From Bradyrhizobium sp. URHD0069 (GTDB lineage Bacteria; Pseudomonadota; Alphaproteobacteria; Rhizobiales; Xanthobacteraceae), in the NCBI RefSeq assembly GCF_000701345.1, contig NZ_JNIJ01000015.1, positions 1 to 64,000 of the forward strand: a stretch of DNA of 64,000 nucleotides. The letters are read 5' to 3'. The notes under the pieces are model-generated. The model made no database searches. It was not told where the DNA came from and worked only from the letters and a program-made list of their open reading frames with translations. Within the stretch, counting starts at the first letter, position 1. Each line of letters starts with the position of its first letter. Shown piece by piece: positions 46,750 to 55,309 of the stretch. A program made the position numbers and the translations under genes.

Positions 46750-48933
46750 ATGCCCCGCGATAACGATAAAAACAACGATTCCCGCGGCCGGCGTGACCGG
46801 CCTTCGGGCGGTAAGGGCCGCTCCGGCGCGGCCCGGGGACCCGACAAGAAATTCGCCAAGCGCGGCTTCGCCGGGAAAAGCGATGGCGGCAAGCGCCCCT
46901 ATGCCGGTAAGCCCGATGGCGCCAAATCCTATGGCAAGAAGCCCTATGCAGGCTCGGGTAAACCGTACGCCGGCAAACGCGAAGGCGCTCCGCCGCGCCG
47001 TGACTATGATGACGCGCCGCGTTCTCGCGACGATCGGCCTTTTGCCGACCGTCCGCCGCGCTCCAACAGGGATGACCGTCCCCGCGGCGATCGAGCTTTT
47101 GCCGATCGTCCGTCGCGCAGCAGTGGCGAAAAGCGCGCTTTTACGCCGCGCGACGATCGCGGCGGCGAAAAGCGGCCGTATTCTCCGCGCGGCGATCGCC
47201 CGAATTACAATCGCGACGACCGCGCACCCCGCTCTGATCGCAGCGATGCCAGGCCCGCCGCCCGGTTCTCCGACAAGAAGTTTGGCGACAAGCGGCCCTA
47301 TACGCCGCGTGATGGTGGCGGTGAAAAGCGACCCTATACGCCACGCGGCGAAGGCTCTGGCAGAAAATTTGGCGGCGAGAAGAAATTTTCCCGCGGTGCG
47401 CCTGACCGTGGCCCTCGGAAGGATTTTGGCAACCGTTCCGAGCGCGGTCCTGATCGTGGCGAGTCCAAGCCGTGGCAGAAGCGCGACGCCAGTTCGCCCG
47501 ACCACGCGGGCCGCAATTCGAGACCAAAACGTGAAGGCGAGCGGAATTTCGACAAGCCGCGCTTTGACAAGCCCCGTTATGACAGGCCGCGCGAGGATCG
47601 CCCCTCGGGCGACCGCCCGTTCCGCGAGCGGCCGAAGTTCGATCGTCCCCGGGAAGGTCGCGATGACCGTCCGCGGGTCGACAGGCCGCAAGGCGATAGG
47701 GCCCGTTTCGATCGTCCTCATGAGGACCGTCCGAAATTCGATCGTCCGCGCGAAGCGCGCGGCTGGCAGGAGCACCCGCGCAGCGAAGCGCGATCGTTCG
47801 ACCGCAATGCCGATCGGCCGCGCCGCGACAACGAGGACGACAGCAAGATCTTTACCAAGCGCCCCGCGTTCGGCGGCCGCGGCGCCTATCGCGAGCGCAT
47901 GCCTGACGAGCGGCGACCGCCGCGTCCGCCACGCGAAAAGAAATCCGGCGAGCGCATCGCCAAGGTGGTGTCGCGGGCAGGGCTGGCTTCGCGCCGCGAT
48001 GCCGAGGAATGGATCGTGCAGGGCCGCGTCACCGTCAACGGCCGCGTCATCAATTCGCCGGCGCTCGACGTCACCGCCAACGACGTCGTCACCGTCGACG
48101 GCAAGCCATTGCCGCCGCGCGAGCGCACGCGGCTGTTCATGTATCACAAGCCGCGCGGGCTGATGACCACCCATGCCGATCCGGAAGGCAGGCCGACGGT
48201 GTTCGACAATCTGCCGGAAGGCCTGCCGCGGCTGATCAGCATCGGCCGGCTCGATTTCAACACCGAAGGCCTGTTGCTGCTGACCAATGATGGCGGCCTG
48301 GCGCGTGCGCTCGAACTGCCCGATACCGGCTGGCTGCGGCGCTATCGCGTCCGCGCTCATGGCGAAGTGACGCAGGCGCAGCTCGACGAATTGAAAAAGG
48401 GCATTGAGGTCGACGGCGTCAAATACGGTCCGATCGATGCGACGCTGGAACGCGATCAGGGCGCCAATGTCTGGCTGGTGTTCGCGATCCGCGAGGGCAA
48501 GAACCGCGAAGTCCGCAACGTGCTGGCGCATCTCGGCCTCGAGGTGAACCGGCTGATCCGGGTGTCCTATGGACCGTTTCAACTAGGTGAACTCGCCGAA
48601 AGCCAGGTCGAGGAGGTCAAGACCCGCGTGCTGCGCGAGCAGCTCGGCGAAAAAATCGCTGCGCTGGCGGGTGCTGATTTCAACCGGCCGATGCCGGGGG
48701 AAGCGAGTGACAATTCGGTCGACGATCCTGCCCCGCGTGGCAAGAAGCCGTTCAAGCCGGCCGGCAAGAGCGGCCTGATCGCTGACCGCAAGGGCCGCCG
48801 CGTGCTGGTGCAGCGCACCGGCAGCGATGAAGCCCGCGCCCGCAACGAGGCCGAAGCCAACGGCTACGGGCCGCCGCGCCGTCCGCAGCGCGGCTATCAC
48901 GGCAAGCGCGATCTGAAGCCGCGGGATGAGTGA
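46750..48933 (+). CDS. rluB: RluB-type 23S rRNA pseudouridine synthase with long basic N-terminus
   Basis: The 727-residue protein has about 395 residues of disordered low-complexity sequence rich in Arg, Asp, Pro, Gly, Lys and Phe (repeated FDRPRE, DDRP, PYTPR, PYAGK units). An S4 RNA-binding domain follows (ERIAKVVSRAGLASRRDAEE, GRVTVNGRVINSPALDV), then an RsuA/RluB catalytic domain with Asp in ISIGRLDFNTEGLLLLTNDG and the late motif IREGKNREVRNVLAHLGLEV. A basic tail ends it. RluB-type enzymes modify 23S rRNA (U2605 in E. coli). The usual length is about 250-350 residues, so the extension is extreme. ATG 46750 is preferred; the next upstream ATG adds 34 unrelated residues. Confidence 0.88.
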   Translation: MPRDNDKNNDSRGRRDRPSGGKGRSGAARGPDKKFAKRGFAGKSDGGKRPYAGKPDGAKSYGKKPYAGSGKPYAGKREGAPPRRDYDDAPRSRDDRPFADRPPRSNRDDRPRGDRAFADRPSRSSGEKRAFTPRDDRGGEKRPYSPRGDRPNYNRDDRAPRSDRSDARPAARFSDKKFGDKRPYTPRDGGGEKRPYTPRGEGSGRKFGGEKKFSRGAPDRGPRKDFGNRSERGPDRGESKPWQKRDASSPDHAGRNSRPKREGERNFDKPRFDKPRYDRPREDRPSGDRPFRERPKFDRPREGRDDRPRVDRPQGDRARFDRPHEDRPKFDRPREARGWQEHPRSEARSFDRNADRPRRDNEDDSKIFTKRPAFGGRGAYRERMPDERRPPRPPREKKSGERIAKVVSRAGLASRRDAEEWIVQGRVTVNGRVINSPALDVTANDVVTVDGKPLPPRERTRLFMYHKPRGLMTTHADPEGRPTVFDNLPEGLPRLISIGRLDFNTEGLLLLTNDGGLARALELPDTGWLRRYRVRAHGEVTQAQLDELKKGIEVDGVKYGPIDATLERDQGANVWLVFAIREGKNREVRNVLAHLGLEVNRLIRVSYGPFQLGELAESQVEEVKTRVLREQLGEKIAALAGADFNRPMPGEASDNSVDDPAPRGKKPFKPAGKSGLIADRKGRRVLVQRTGSDEARARNEAEANGYGPPRRPQRGYHGKRDLKPRDE

Positions 48934-48974
48934 CGTTCGATGGTTGGAATGATACCGCCAACTCGGAAAAAGGC

Positions 48975-49098
48975 GTCATGGCCGGGCACAGCCGTCCGAA
49001 GGACGGCGTCGCTTCCGCTCGCCGATGCCCGGCCATCCACATCTTGTTCGCAGCGACCGTTTAATGACGTGGAAGCCCGGCACAAGGCCGGGCATGAC
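48975..49098. repeat. Paired-hairpin intergenic repeat, copy 4
   Basis: GTCATGGCCGGGCACAGCCG on the left and AAGCCCGGCACAAGGCCGGG then CATGAC on the right, with extra hairpins inside (GCCGTCC-GAA-GGACGGC and GATGCCCGGCCATC). It ends 11 bases before the rsmD start. Confidence 0.78.
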
Positions 49099-49109
49099 GA
49101 GACCTTCTA

Positions 49110-49664
49110 GTGCGCGTCGTCGGCGGGCGATTGAAGGGCCGCAACCTCGCGTCGCCGTCGTCGCGCGACATCCGCCCGACCGCGGACCGGTTGCGCGAGT
49201 CGGTGTTCAATATCCTGATCCACGCTTACGATGATCCGATTCAAGACGCGCGGGTGCTCGATTTGTTTGCCGGCACTGGCGCGCTTGGCATCGAAGCCGT
49301 CTCGCGCGGAGCGAAGTTTACGCTGTTCGTCGATAACGGCGCCGAAGCCCGCGCGCTGTTGCGCAGCAATGTCGAGTCGCTGGGCTTGGGCGGCGTGACA
49401 AAGGTCTACCGCCGCGACGCCACCGATCTCGGCCCCGCGCATCCCGTCGAGCCGTTCTCGCTGGTGTTCCTCGATCCGCCCTACGCAAAACAGCTCGCCG
49501 AGAAGGCGCTGGCCTCGCTGCGCGATGGCGGCTGGCTGACGCCGGGCGCGCTCCTGGTGGTGGAGGAAGCAAAGGCGGCGGAGTTTGCCGCGCCGGACGG
49601 TTTCGAGGAACTGGAACGACGTGCGTATGACGATACGGAGTTTGTGTTTTTGCGCGCGCGGTGA
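49110..49664 (+). CDS. rsmD: 16S rRNA m2G966 methyltransferase RsmD
   Basis: The 184-residue enzyme methylates G966 of 16S rRNA. MRVVGGRLKGRNLASPSSRD and IRPTADRLRESVFNIL open it; the SAM-binding motif VLDLFAGTGALGIEAVSRGA (near 48) and the catalytic LVFLDPPYAK (near 118) are intact. The start is GTG 49110, preceded only by GAGACCTTCTA between the repeat and the codon, so its ribosome-binding site is poor. Its position behind the pseudouridine synthase gene is common in Rhizobiales. Confidence 0.94.
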   Translation: MRVVGGRLKGRNLASPSSRDIRPTADRLRESVFNILIHAYDDPIQDARVLDLFAGTGALGIEAVSRGAKFTLFVDNGAEARALLRSNVESLGLGGVTKVYRRDATDLGPAHPVEPFSLVFLDPPYAKQLAEKALASLRDGGWLTPGALLVVEEAKAAEFAAPDGFEELERRAYDDTEFVFLRAR

Positions 49665-49681
49665 CGCGGCAACTACCTCCC

Positions 49682-49780
49682 GTCATGCCCGCGAAGGCGG
49701 GCATCCAGTACGCCGAGACTTCTCGATTCAATCACTGACGGTGGTGGAATACTGGGTCGCCCGGTCAAGCCGGGCGATAA
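49682..49780. repeat. Paired-hairpin intergenic repeat, copy 5
   Basis: GTCATGCCCGCGAAGGCGGG then CATCCAGTA on the left, TACTGGGTCGCCCGGTCAAG then CCGGGCGATAA on the right. The right outer end has decayed (ATAA for ATGAC). It lies between convergent rsmD and mutL. Confidence 0.78.
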
Positions 49781-49807
49781 CCATTGAGTGTGCGGAAGCG
49801 CTTTGCC

Positions 49808-51619
49808 TCAACGCCGCCCGAACAGCTTCTCGATATCTGAAAGCTTCAATTCCACGTAAGTCGGCCGGCCGTGGTTGCACTGTCCGGAATTCGGCGTGTC
49901 TTCCATCTCGCGCAGCAGTGCGTTCATCTCTTCCGGCTTGAGCCGGCGGCCGGCGCGCACCGAGCCGTGGCAGGCCATCGTGGCCGCGACGTGCATCAGC
50001 CGGCGTTCCAGCGGCAGCGCCTCATCCCATTCCGCCATGTGCTCGGCGAGATCGCGCAGCAGCGAGCCGGCATTGGTCTTGCCGAGCAGCGACGGCGTTT
50101 CGCGCACCGCGACCGCGCCGGGGCCGAAGGATTCGATCGCCAGCCCGAACGACGCCAGCTCTTCGGCGCGCGCGATCAGTTTTTCCACCGTCGCCTCATC
50201 CAGTTCGACGATCTCCGGAATCAGAAGAATCTGCCGCTGCACGCCGTTGCGGGCCAATGAGGCTTTGAGCTTTTCATAGACGATGCGCTCATGCGCGGCG
50301 TGCTGGTCCACCACAACAAGGCCGTCGCGGGTTTGCGACACGATATAGGTCTCGTGGATTTGCGTTCGCGCTGCGCCCAGCGGGCGGTCGAGCAGATCGG
50401 CTGGCGCTGTTTCCTGAAAACGCACGTCGGCGGTGGGTGTGCCGACGTCGAATGCGGCCTGTCCGGGTTCGGCAAAGGCCGGCGCCGCAGAGCCCTCGAA
50501 GGCCGGCATCGGGCCGGTCGGATAGGCCGGCGAGCGCCGCCAGTCCCAGTTGCCGGGGCGCGGCGCGAATGACGGACGGAACGAGGCGAGCGCAGCACCA
50601 TCGCTGTTGGCGGCGGTGCGCTTGCCTTCGCGGGCGAGGCCGTCTTTCAGCGCGTGCACGATCAGCGCGCGCACCAGGCCGGCATTGCGAAACCGGACCT
50701 CGGTCTTGGCCGGATGTACATTGGCATCGACCTCCTGTGGATCGGTTGTCACGAACAGCGCCACCACGGGATGGCGGTCGCGCGGCAGATAGTCGGAATA
50801 GGCCGCGCGCACAGCACCAAGGATGAGTTTGTCGCGCACCGGCCGGTCGTTGACGAACAGATATTGCCCGAGCGCGTTCGCCCGCGTCAGCGGCGGCGCG
50901 GCGGCAAAGCCTTCGATCACCACGCCTTCGCGCTCGCTGCGCACTTCGATGGCGCTGCCGCGAAAATCCGCGCCCAGAATATCGCCAAGCCGCGTCAGCC
51001 TTCCGGCGGCGCCGGGCAGGGCGGCGGCCCATGTCATTGGCGCGCGCTCCTCGCCGGCCAGCGTGAAGGCGATGTCGGGCCGCGCCATCGCGAGGCGGCG
51101 CACCACTTCGCGGATCGCTTCGGCCTCGGTGCGGTCGGTCTTGAGAAATTTCAACCGCGCCGGCGTTGCGTAAAAGAGATCACTGACCTCGACGCGGGTG
51201 CCTTGAGACAGCGCCGCCGGCATGATGCCGGATTTCTCGCCGGCTTCAACCGCCAGGGACCAGGCATGCGGCTCGCTGAGGTGGCGCGTGGTGATGCCGA
51301 GCTTCGCGACCGCGCCGATCGATGGCAGCGCCTCGCCGCGAAACCCCAGCGTGCGAATGCGCAAGAGATCCTCGTCGTCGAGCTTGGAGGTGGCATGGCG
51401 ATCTACCGCCAGCGCGAGATCGCCGTAAGTCATGCCGCTGCCATCGTCGGTGATGCCGATCCGCCGCCGCCCGCCGCCATCGGTGAAAATGTCAATCCGG
51501 CTGGCGCCGGCATCGATGGCGTTCTCCACCAGTTCCTTGACCACGCTCGCGGGGCGCTCGACCACTTCGCCGGCGGCGATGCGGTTGACGATGGTCTCTG
51601 GCAGCTGGCGGACGGGCAT
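49808..51619 (-). CDS. mutL: DNA mismatch repair protein MutL
   Basis: The 603-residue GHKL ATPase couples MutS recognition to repair. The N-terminal domain has ETIVNRIAAGEVVERPASVV, ELVENAIDAGASRI, ITDDGSGMTYGDLALAVDRH and RTLGFRGEALPSI. A variable Pro/Ala-rich linker (about 335-415) follows, and then the C-terminal dimerisation/endonuclease domain with VVDQHAAHERIVYEKLKA and the late MACHGSVRAGRRL and PTYVELKLSDIEKLFGRR. The DQHA-x2-E motif indicates a MutL of the nicking type, as in bacteria without MutH. Length is normal. Confidence 0.96.
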   Translation of the reverse strand: MPVRQLPETIVNRIAAGEVVERPASVVKELVENAIDAGASRIDIFTDGGGRRRIGITDDGSGMTYGDLALAVDRHATSKLDDEDLLRIRTLGFRGEALPSIGAVAKLGITTRHLSEPHAWSLAVEAGEKSGIMPAALSQGTRVEVSDLFYATPARLKFLKTDRTEAEAIREVVRRLAMARPDIAFTLAGEERAPMTWAAALPGAAGRLTRLGDILGADFRGSAIEVRSEREGVVIEGFAAAPPLTRANALGQYLFVNDRPVRDKLILGAVRAAYSDYLPRDRHPVVALFVTTDPQEVDANVHPAKTEVRFRNAGLVRALIVHALKDGLAREGKRTAANSDGAALASFRPSFAPRPGNWDWRRSPAYPTGPMPAFEGSAAPAFAEPGQAAFDVGTPTADVRFQETAPADLLDRPLGAARTQIHETYIVSQTRDGLVVVDQHAAHERIVYEKLKASLARNGVQRQILLIPEIVELDEATVEKLIARAEELASFGLAIESFGPGAVAVRETPSLLGKTNAGSLLRDLAEHMAEWDEALPLERRLMHVAATMACHGSVRAGRRLKPEEMNALLREMEDTPNSGQCNHGRPTYVELKLSDIEKLFGRR

Positions 51620-51922
51620 AAATGCTCAGGTCGATTCGTGGCCGATCGCCAATTTTAAGCGGCGGCCGAACCAAATGCATGCACCAAAAGGTGTTTTCGC
51701 GGAATTTTCGTGAATTGGCGTCGAGCTGCCGCATGTGAGGTCGGTCCGTGGCCAAGGTTTCGTGAAATTACCCTGAAATCCCTGCACGATGACCACACGA
51801 CGCAGCTTGCATGGTGAGTGCGCCGTTCGTGACACCTCAGTGCGATGAGCAGGTCCGGTTCAGGCGGATGGCGCATGGAAGTCACCGAACCGCTTATCGC
51901 CGATCACATTTGGGAGAAGTTG
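51620..51922. other. Divergent promoter gap between mutL and small secreted gene
   Basis: There is no gene in these 303 bases. The only structure I noticed is a short TGCATGCACC/AGGTGTTTT region near 51675-51695 of no clear meaning. Confidence 0.4.
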
Positions 51923-52228
51923 ATGAAGCTAGTGAAAACCTCAGCGATCACGCTTGCTATTTCGGCGATGCTTGCCGGCCCCGTGTTGGCGCAAGGCGCG
52001 TCACCCGACACCCAGACCCGCGGCGGCGTGCAGGGCAAAAGCAATATGCGCGGCGGGATGTCGGGCAGCGGCGACGAGGAACTTGGTGCGCAAACTGGCG
52101 CGGCCGGAGAAAAGGCCGGCGTCAACGCAAAGACTGGCGCGAAGGGCACCGTGGGGGCCGGTAGTGGAGCGCATAAGGGGACCGGCAGTGCGGTTGGCGA
52201 TCCCGCGGCCGGGGGCAAACGCTACTAG
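51923..52228 (+). CDS. Small secreted Gly-rich protein
   Basis: The 101-residue protein has a clear Sec signal peptide (MKLVKTSAITLAISAMLAGP, ending VLAQ) and a mature part of about 75 residues that is rich in Gly, Ala, Ser, Lys and Thr, with near-repeats GAQTGAAGEKAG / NAKTGAKGT and no Cys. It is probably disordered and periplasmic. The function is unknown. GGGAGAAG just upstream of the ATG is a good ribosome-binding site, and a terminator follows within 90 bases, so it is monocistronic. Confidence 0.75.
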   Translation: MKLVKTSAITLAISAMLAGPVLAQGASPDTQTRGGVQGKSNMRGGMSGSGDEELGAQTGAAGEKAGVNAKTGAKGTVGAGSGAHKGTGSAVGDPAAGGKRY

Positions 52229-52284
52229 GACACCGATCCTTCGACTGGTTCTTTTTTCAACAACTCCGGTCTTTCAAAACCAAC

Positions 52285-52314
52285 AACTCCGGTCGCGCCG
52301 CGGCCGGAGTTTTT
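52285..52314 (+). terminator. Terminator after small secreted protein gene
   Basis: AACTCCGG with CCGGAGTT forms an 8-bp stem that extends by CGCG/CGCG with a T-G wobble, followed by TTTTT. A partial copy (ACAACTCCGGTC) sits 26 bases upstream. The following 52315-52675 has no gene that I can support. Confidence 0.85.
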
Positions 52315-52675
52315 AGTTCTCCAGGGATACAACGGATCCTATCCGTTCGCCGCAGCTTTCGTAGCCTGCTCAGCGTCCGCCCAAACCGCGCTTTGCCTTC
52401 GTCGGGGCGTTCACCGGAGCCTGGCGCAGTTACGCAAGCGGCGGCCGATAGCTCAGTACGGAGCCCTGAGTGACCACCGCCAGGTGAGAAGCCCGACGGC
52501 CGTTCTCGCCGTGCAGGTGAAATAGTCGCCTCAAGAAAGCTTGCCCGAGCAAAGGGATGGGGCCGGCTCGTTGTCCCGGTTCGCGTCGTGTGCGGGTCCA
52601 CGACGGGAATATTGTGACCGGCCCCGACCGGGTATATCGTTTAGAAAAGCTATAAAAAGATCGGGAGGATACCTT

Positions 52676-52993
52676 ATGTGCCAGCTGTTCGCACACCAGC
52701 CTCAACGGGATTATGAATCACAGACCAGATCGCTTCGCATCGATGGCCATTGTACGTCCATCCGGCTGGAGCTGGCATTCTGGGATACGCTTGAAGAAAT
52801 CGCGAGCAAGCAAGATATGAGCCTCGCTAAATTCCTTACACGTCTTCACAGCGAGGTTCTCGATCATTGCGGCGACGTGCATAATTTTGCCTCGCTGCTG
52901 CGCTGCTCGTGCCTGATCTATCGATCGAAAGCCGTAGCGGTCGTGCCCGATTGTCTTGAGGACGCCGCACCGAGGCTCGTCGCAGCCGAATAG
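52676..52993 (+). CDS. Ribbon-helix-helix domain protein (RHH_4 type)
   Basis: The 105-residue protein matches the RHH_4 family of putative DNA-binding proteins: TRSLRIDGHCTSIRLELAFW is the beta-strand and first helix, EEIASKQDMSLAKFLTRLHS the second helix region, and NFASLLRCSCLIYR the conserved end. RHH proteins bind DNA as dimers and often repress their own gene. ATG 52676 has an excellent GGGAGGAT site. The tandem palindromes at 53041-53086 lie 48 bases past its stop. Confidence 0.82.
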   Translation: MCQLFAHQPQRDYESQTRSLRIDGHCTSIRLELAFWDTLEEIASKQDMSLAKFLTRLHSEVLDHCGDVHNFASLLRCSCLIYRSKAVAVVPDCLEDAAPRLVAAE

Positions 52994-53040
52994 TCGTCCA
53001 ACTAGAACCAAGTTAGCATCGGTAGATTCAACCGTTGTCG

Positions 53041-53086
53041 TCCCGGTTGCGCCAAGTGGCGCATCCCGGTTGCGCCAAGTGGCGCA
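53041..53086. repeat. Two exact 23-bp tandem repeats, each with a palindrome
   Basis: The 23-base unit TCCCGGTTGCGCCAAGTGGC plus GCA occurs twice head to tail without a mismatch. Each unit holds the inverted repeat GCGCCA-AG-TGGCGC. Spacing of 23 bases puts both palindromes about two helical turns apart. It lies between convergent genes. Confidence 0.85.
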
Positions 53087-53123
53087 TCCTGGATTGAGCA
53101 CCGCAACGTTCGGAAGTGCCAGA

Positions 53124-54692
53124 TTAGATTTCCTTTCGCTGCATGGCGCCGGCGATATGATCCGCCTGTCTGACTGCAAGCGCCACGATCGTGAGCGTCG
53201 GATTACAGGCCGCGCCGGTGGTGAACTGGCTGCCATCCGAAACGAACAAGTTTTTGATGTCGTGGGTCTGGCCGAATTTGTTCACGACACCGTCCTTTGC
53301 TTTCGCGCTCATCCGGTTGGTGCCCATGTTATGGGTGCTGGGATAAGGCGTGGTCGGATAGGTCACCGTGGCGCCGACTGCCTCGTAAACCGCGGAGCCC
53401 TGTTTATAGGCGTGATTGCGCATCGCGATGTCGTTGGGATGATCGTCGTAATGGACGCTGGCAACCGGCATGCCAAATTTATCCTTTGCTTTCGGGTCGA
53501 GCGTCACGCGGTTGGTTTCTTGCGGCATATCCTCGCCGACCAACCACATCCCTGCCATGCGCGGATATCCTTCCATCGCGGCGGTGAACGAGCGTCCCCA
53601 TGCGCCTGGATTGAGGAACGCTGCCATGAAGGGCAAACCAAGCGACAGCGTTTCCATTTCGTAGCCGCCCATGAATCCACGGGACGGATCATGCCGTGCC
53701 TCGTCGTGGATGATGCCGGCCATGGTCGTGCCGCGATACATGTGAACCGACTTGTCGAAAACGGCATAGACGCTGCCAGTCATGTGACGCATGTAGTTGC
53801 GGCCGACCTGGCCGGAGCTATTGGCAAGGCCGTCGGGGAACATGTTGGACGCGCTATTGAGCAAAAGCCGGGGGCTCTCAATCGAGTTACCGGCGACTGC
53901 AACAATGCGCGCCTTCTGGCGCTGCGTCTTTCCGGCTTCGTCGGCATAGACGACGCCTGTGATCTTGCCCAATGCATCGTGCTCGATCTTGAGCGCCATG
54001 CTGCCGGGACGAACTTCAAGGTTGCCGGTTGCTTCGCCCTGCGGGATTTCCGCATAAAGCGTCGACCACTTCGCGCCGGTTTTGCAGCCCTGGAAACAAA
54101 ACCCGATTTGCTGGCATGACGCGCGGCCGTCGCGTGGTTCGCTGTTGATCGCCATCCGCCCGGTGTGGACTTCCTTGTAACCTAGCTTCCTCGCTCCGGC
54201 TTCCATCACCTTGAAGTTGTTGTTGCCCGGCAATCCCGCAATGTTGTTGGTACGGGTCACACCCATTTTGTTTTCGGCCTTGGCGTACCACGGCTCCATT
54301 TCGGCAAGCGTGATCGGCCAGTCGAGCAGATTTGCGCCGGGCACGCTGCCATAAACGCTTCGGATCTTGAATTCATGTTCGTCGAACCGCAATGACGCGC
54401 CCGCCCAATGGACGGTGGATCCGCCGACCGATTTGACGATCCAGGCCGGCAGGTTGGCGAAATCTTTGCCAACGCGCCAGTTGCCGGATGTGGTTCGCAT
54501 ATCCGTCCACGCAAGCTGCGTGAAACTTTCCCATTCGTTGTTGATGAAATCCTGTATCTCGATGCGCGGCCCAGCCTCGAGGATCACCACTTTGACGCCC
54601 TTCTGAGCCAGTTCGTTACCCAGCGTGCCGCCGCCGGCGCCGGAACCGATAACTACGACCACGCCATCATCGTTCAGATCAAACTTCGCCAT
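53124..54692 (-). CDS. GMC-family oxidoreductase (gluconate/sugar dehydrogenase large subunit type)
   Basis: The 522-residue flavoprotein has FAD-binding VVVIGSGAGGGTLGNELAQK at residues 11-30 and ILEAGPRIEIQDFINNEW. Central GGSTVHWAGASLRFDEHEF follows, and the C-terminal block HNMGTNRMSAKAKDGVVNKF and NPTLTIVALAVRQADHIAG holds the family signature. It resembles large subunits of membrane-bound gluconate 2-dehydrogenase-type complexes, which oxidise sugars or sugar acids in the periplasm with a cytochrome c as acceptor. The protein has no signal peptide of its own; its partner, 33 bases upstream, has a Tat signal and would carry it across. The substrate is unknown. Confidence 0.88.
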   Translation of the reverse strand: MAKFDLNDDGVVVVIGSGAGGGTLGNELAQKGVKVVILEAGPRIEIQDFINNEWESFTQLAWTDMRTTSGNWRVGKDFANLPAWIVKSVGGSTVHWAGASLRFDEHEFKIRSVYGSVPGANLLDWPITLAEMEPWYAKAENKMGVTRTNNIAGLPGNNNFKVMEAGARKLGYKEVHTGRMAINSEPRDGRASCQQIGFCFQGCKTGAKWSTLYAEIPQGEATGNLEVRPGSMALKIEHDALGKITGVVYADEAGKTQRQKARIVAVAGNSIESPRLLLNSASNMFPDGLANSSGQVGRNYMRHMTGSVYAVFDKSVHMYRGTTMAGIIHDEARHDPSRGFMGGYEMETLSLGLPFMAAFLNPGAWGRSFTAAMEGYPRMAGMWLVGEDMPQETNRVTLDPKAKDKFGMPVASVHYDDHPNDIAMRNHAYKQGSAVYEAVGATVTYPTTPYPSTHNMGTNRMSAKAKDGVVNKFGQTHDIKNLFVSDGSQFTTGAACNPTLTIVALAVRQADHIAGAMQRKEI

Positions 54693-54725
54693 GATGTCCT
54701 CCCAACCGATTTTTGTTCGAAGCGT

Positions 54726-55274
54726 TCAGGCTTTCGGCAGCCAATCGATGTCGTTGAAGCCGCGGTTGATGTAACCGCCGTGCTCGGCGGATGAGCCCTC
54801 GTAGCCAAATTTTGGCCACAGCTCTTCCTGGTTGTAGAGAGAGACAACGAGATCGGAGCGAACCTTTTTGAAGAAATCGGTCTGCTCGATTCCCTGCAGC
54901 AGGACGATCCGGTCGGCTTCCCAAGGGACCTGAACGTAAGCGACCTTGTGCCTATCTTGGGCGTCTTGATCGAGACGTCGAACGCCATCTTCAAGGAGCG
55001 CTTTGATGGCTGGGTCCTTCGCCGCCTTTCCGTCCCACGGCTTGATCGCTGTGATGTAATAGCTGTCGACCAGAAAGTCGTGCGGATAGATATCGCGCGC
55101 AACTTTCACGAGGGTCTTCAATGTCGGCGGCGCCAGGGTGGTCGCCTCAGTGGCCCACGCATCCTCGATGCCGATCCCCGTGCTTGACGCAACGGCGACG
55201 ACCGGAATCGCGGTCGCGGCGCCCTGCAGAAAGATTCGGCGGCTGTATTTGCCTCGACGATCAACTTCTCTCAT
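54726..55274 (-). CDS. Gluconate 2-dehydrogenase subunit 3 family protein (Tat-exported)
   Basis: The 182-residue small subunit has a twin-arginine signal (KYSRRIFLQGAATAIPVVAV), then TLKTLVKVARDIYPHDFLVD and a C-terminal WPKFGYEGSSAEHGGYINRG typical of the family. It is needed for folding and export of the GMC flavoprotein, which it probably carries out folded through the Tat pathway. ATG 55274 is preceded by GGAGGACAACCC. It lies between the glyoxalase-like gene (35-base gap) and the GMC gene (33-base gap), one operon on the minus strand. Confidence 0.88.
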   Translation of the reverse strand: MREVDRRGKYSRRIFLQGAATAIPVVAVASSTGIGIEDAWATEATTLAPPTLKTLVKVARDIYPHDFLVDSYYITAIKPWDGKAAKDPAIKALLEDGVRRLDQDAQDRHKVAYVQVPWEADRIVLLQGIEQTDFFKKVRSDLVVSLYNQEELWPKFGYEGSSAEHGGYINRGFNDIDWLPKA

Positions 55275-55309
55275 GGGTTGTCCTCCATTAAATATCGTTG
55301 TCGATTGCA

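Noticed and set aside
46723..48582. 619-codon open frame on the minus strand
   Set aside because: It is the shadow of the repetitive Arg/Asp-rich rluB-like gene, whose codon bias removes stops on the other strand.
52430..52705. GATAGCTCAG segment resembling a tRNA start, and minus-strand frames here
   Set aside because: No cloverleaf could be drawn, there is no T-loop GTTCGAATC at the proper distance, and the frames have no support.
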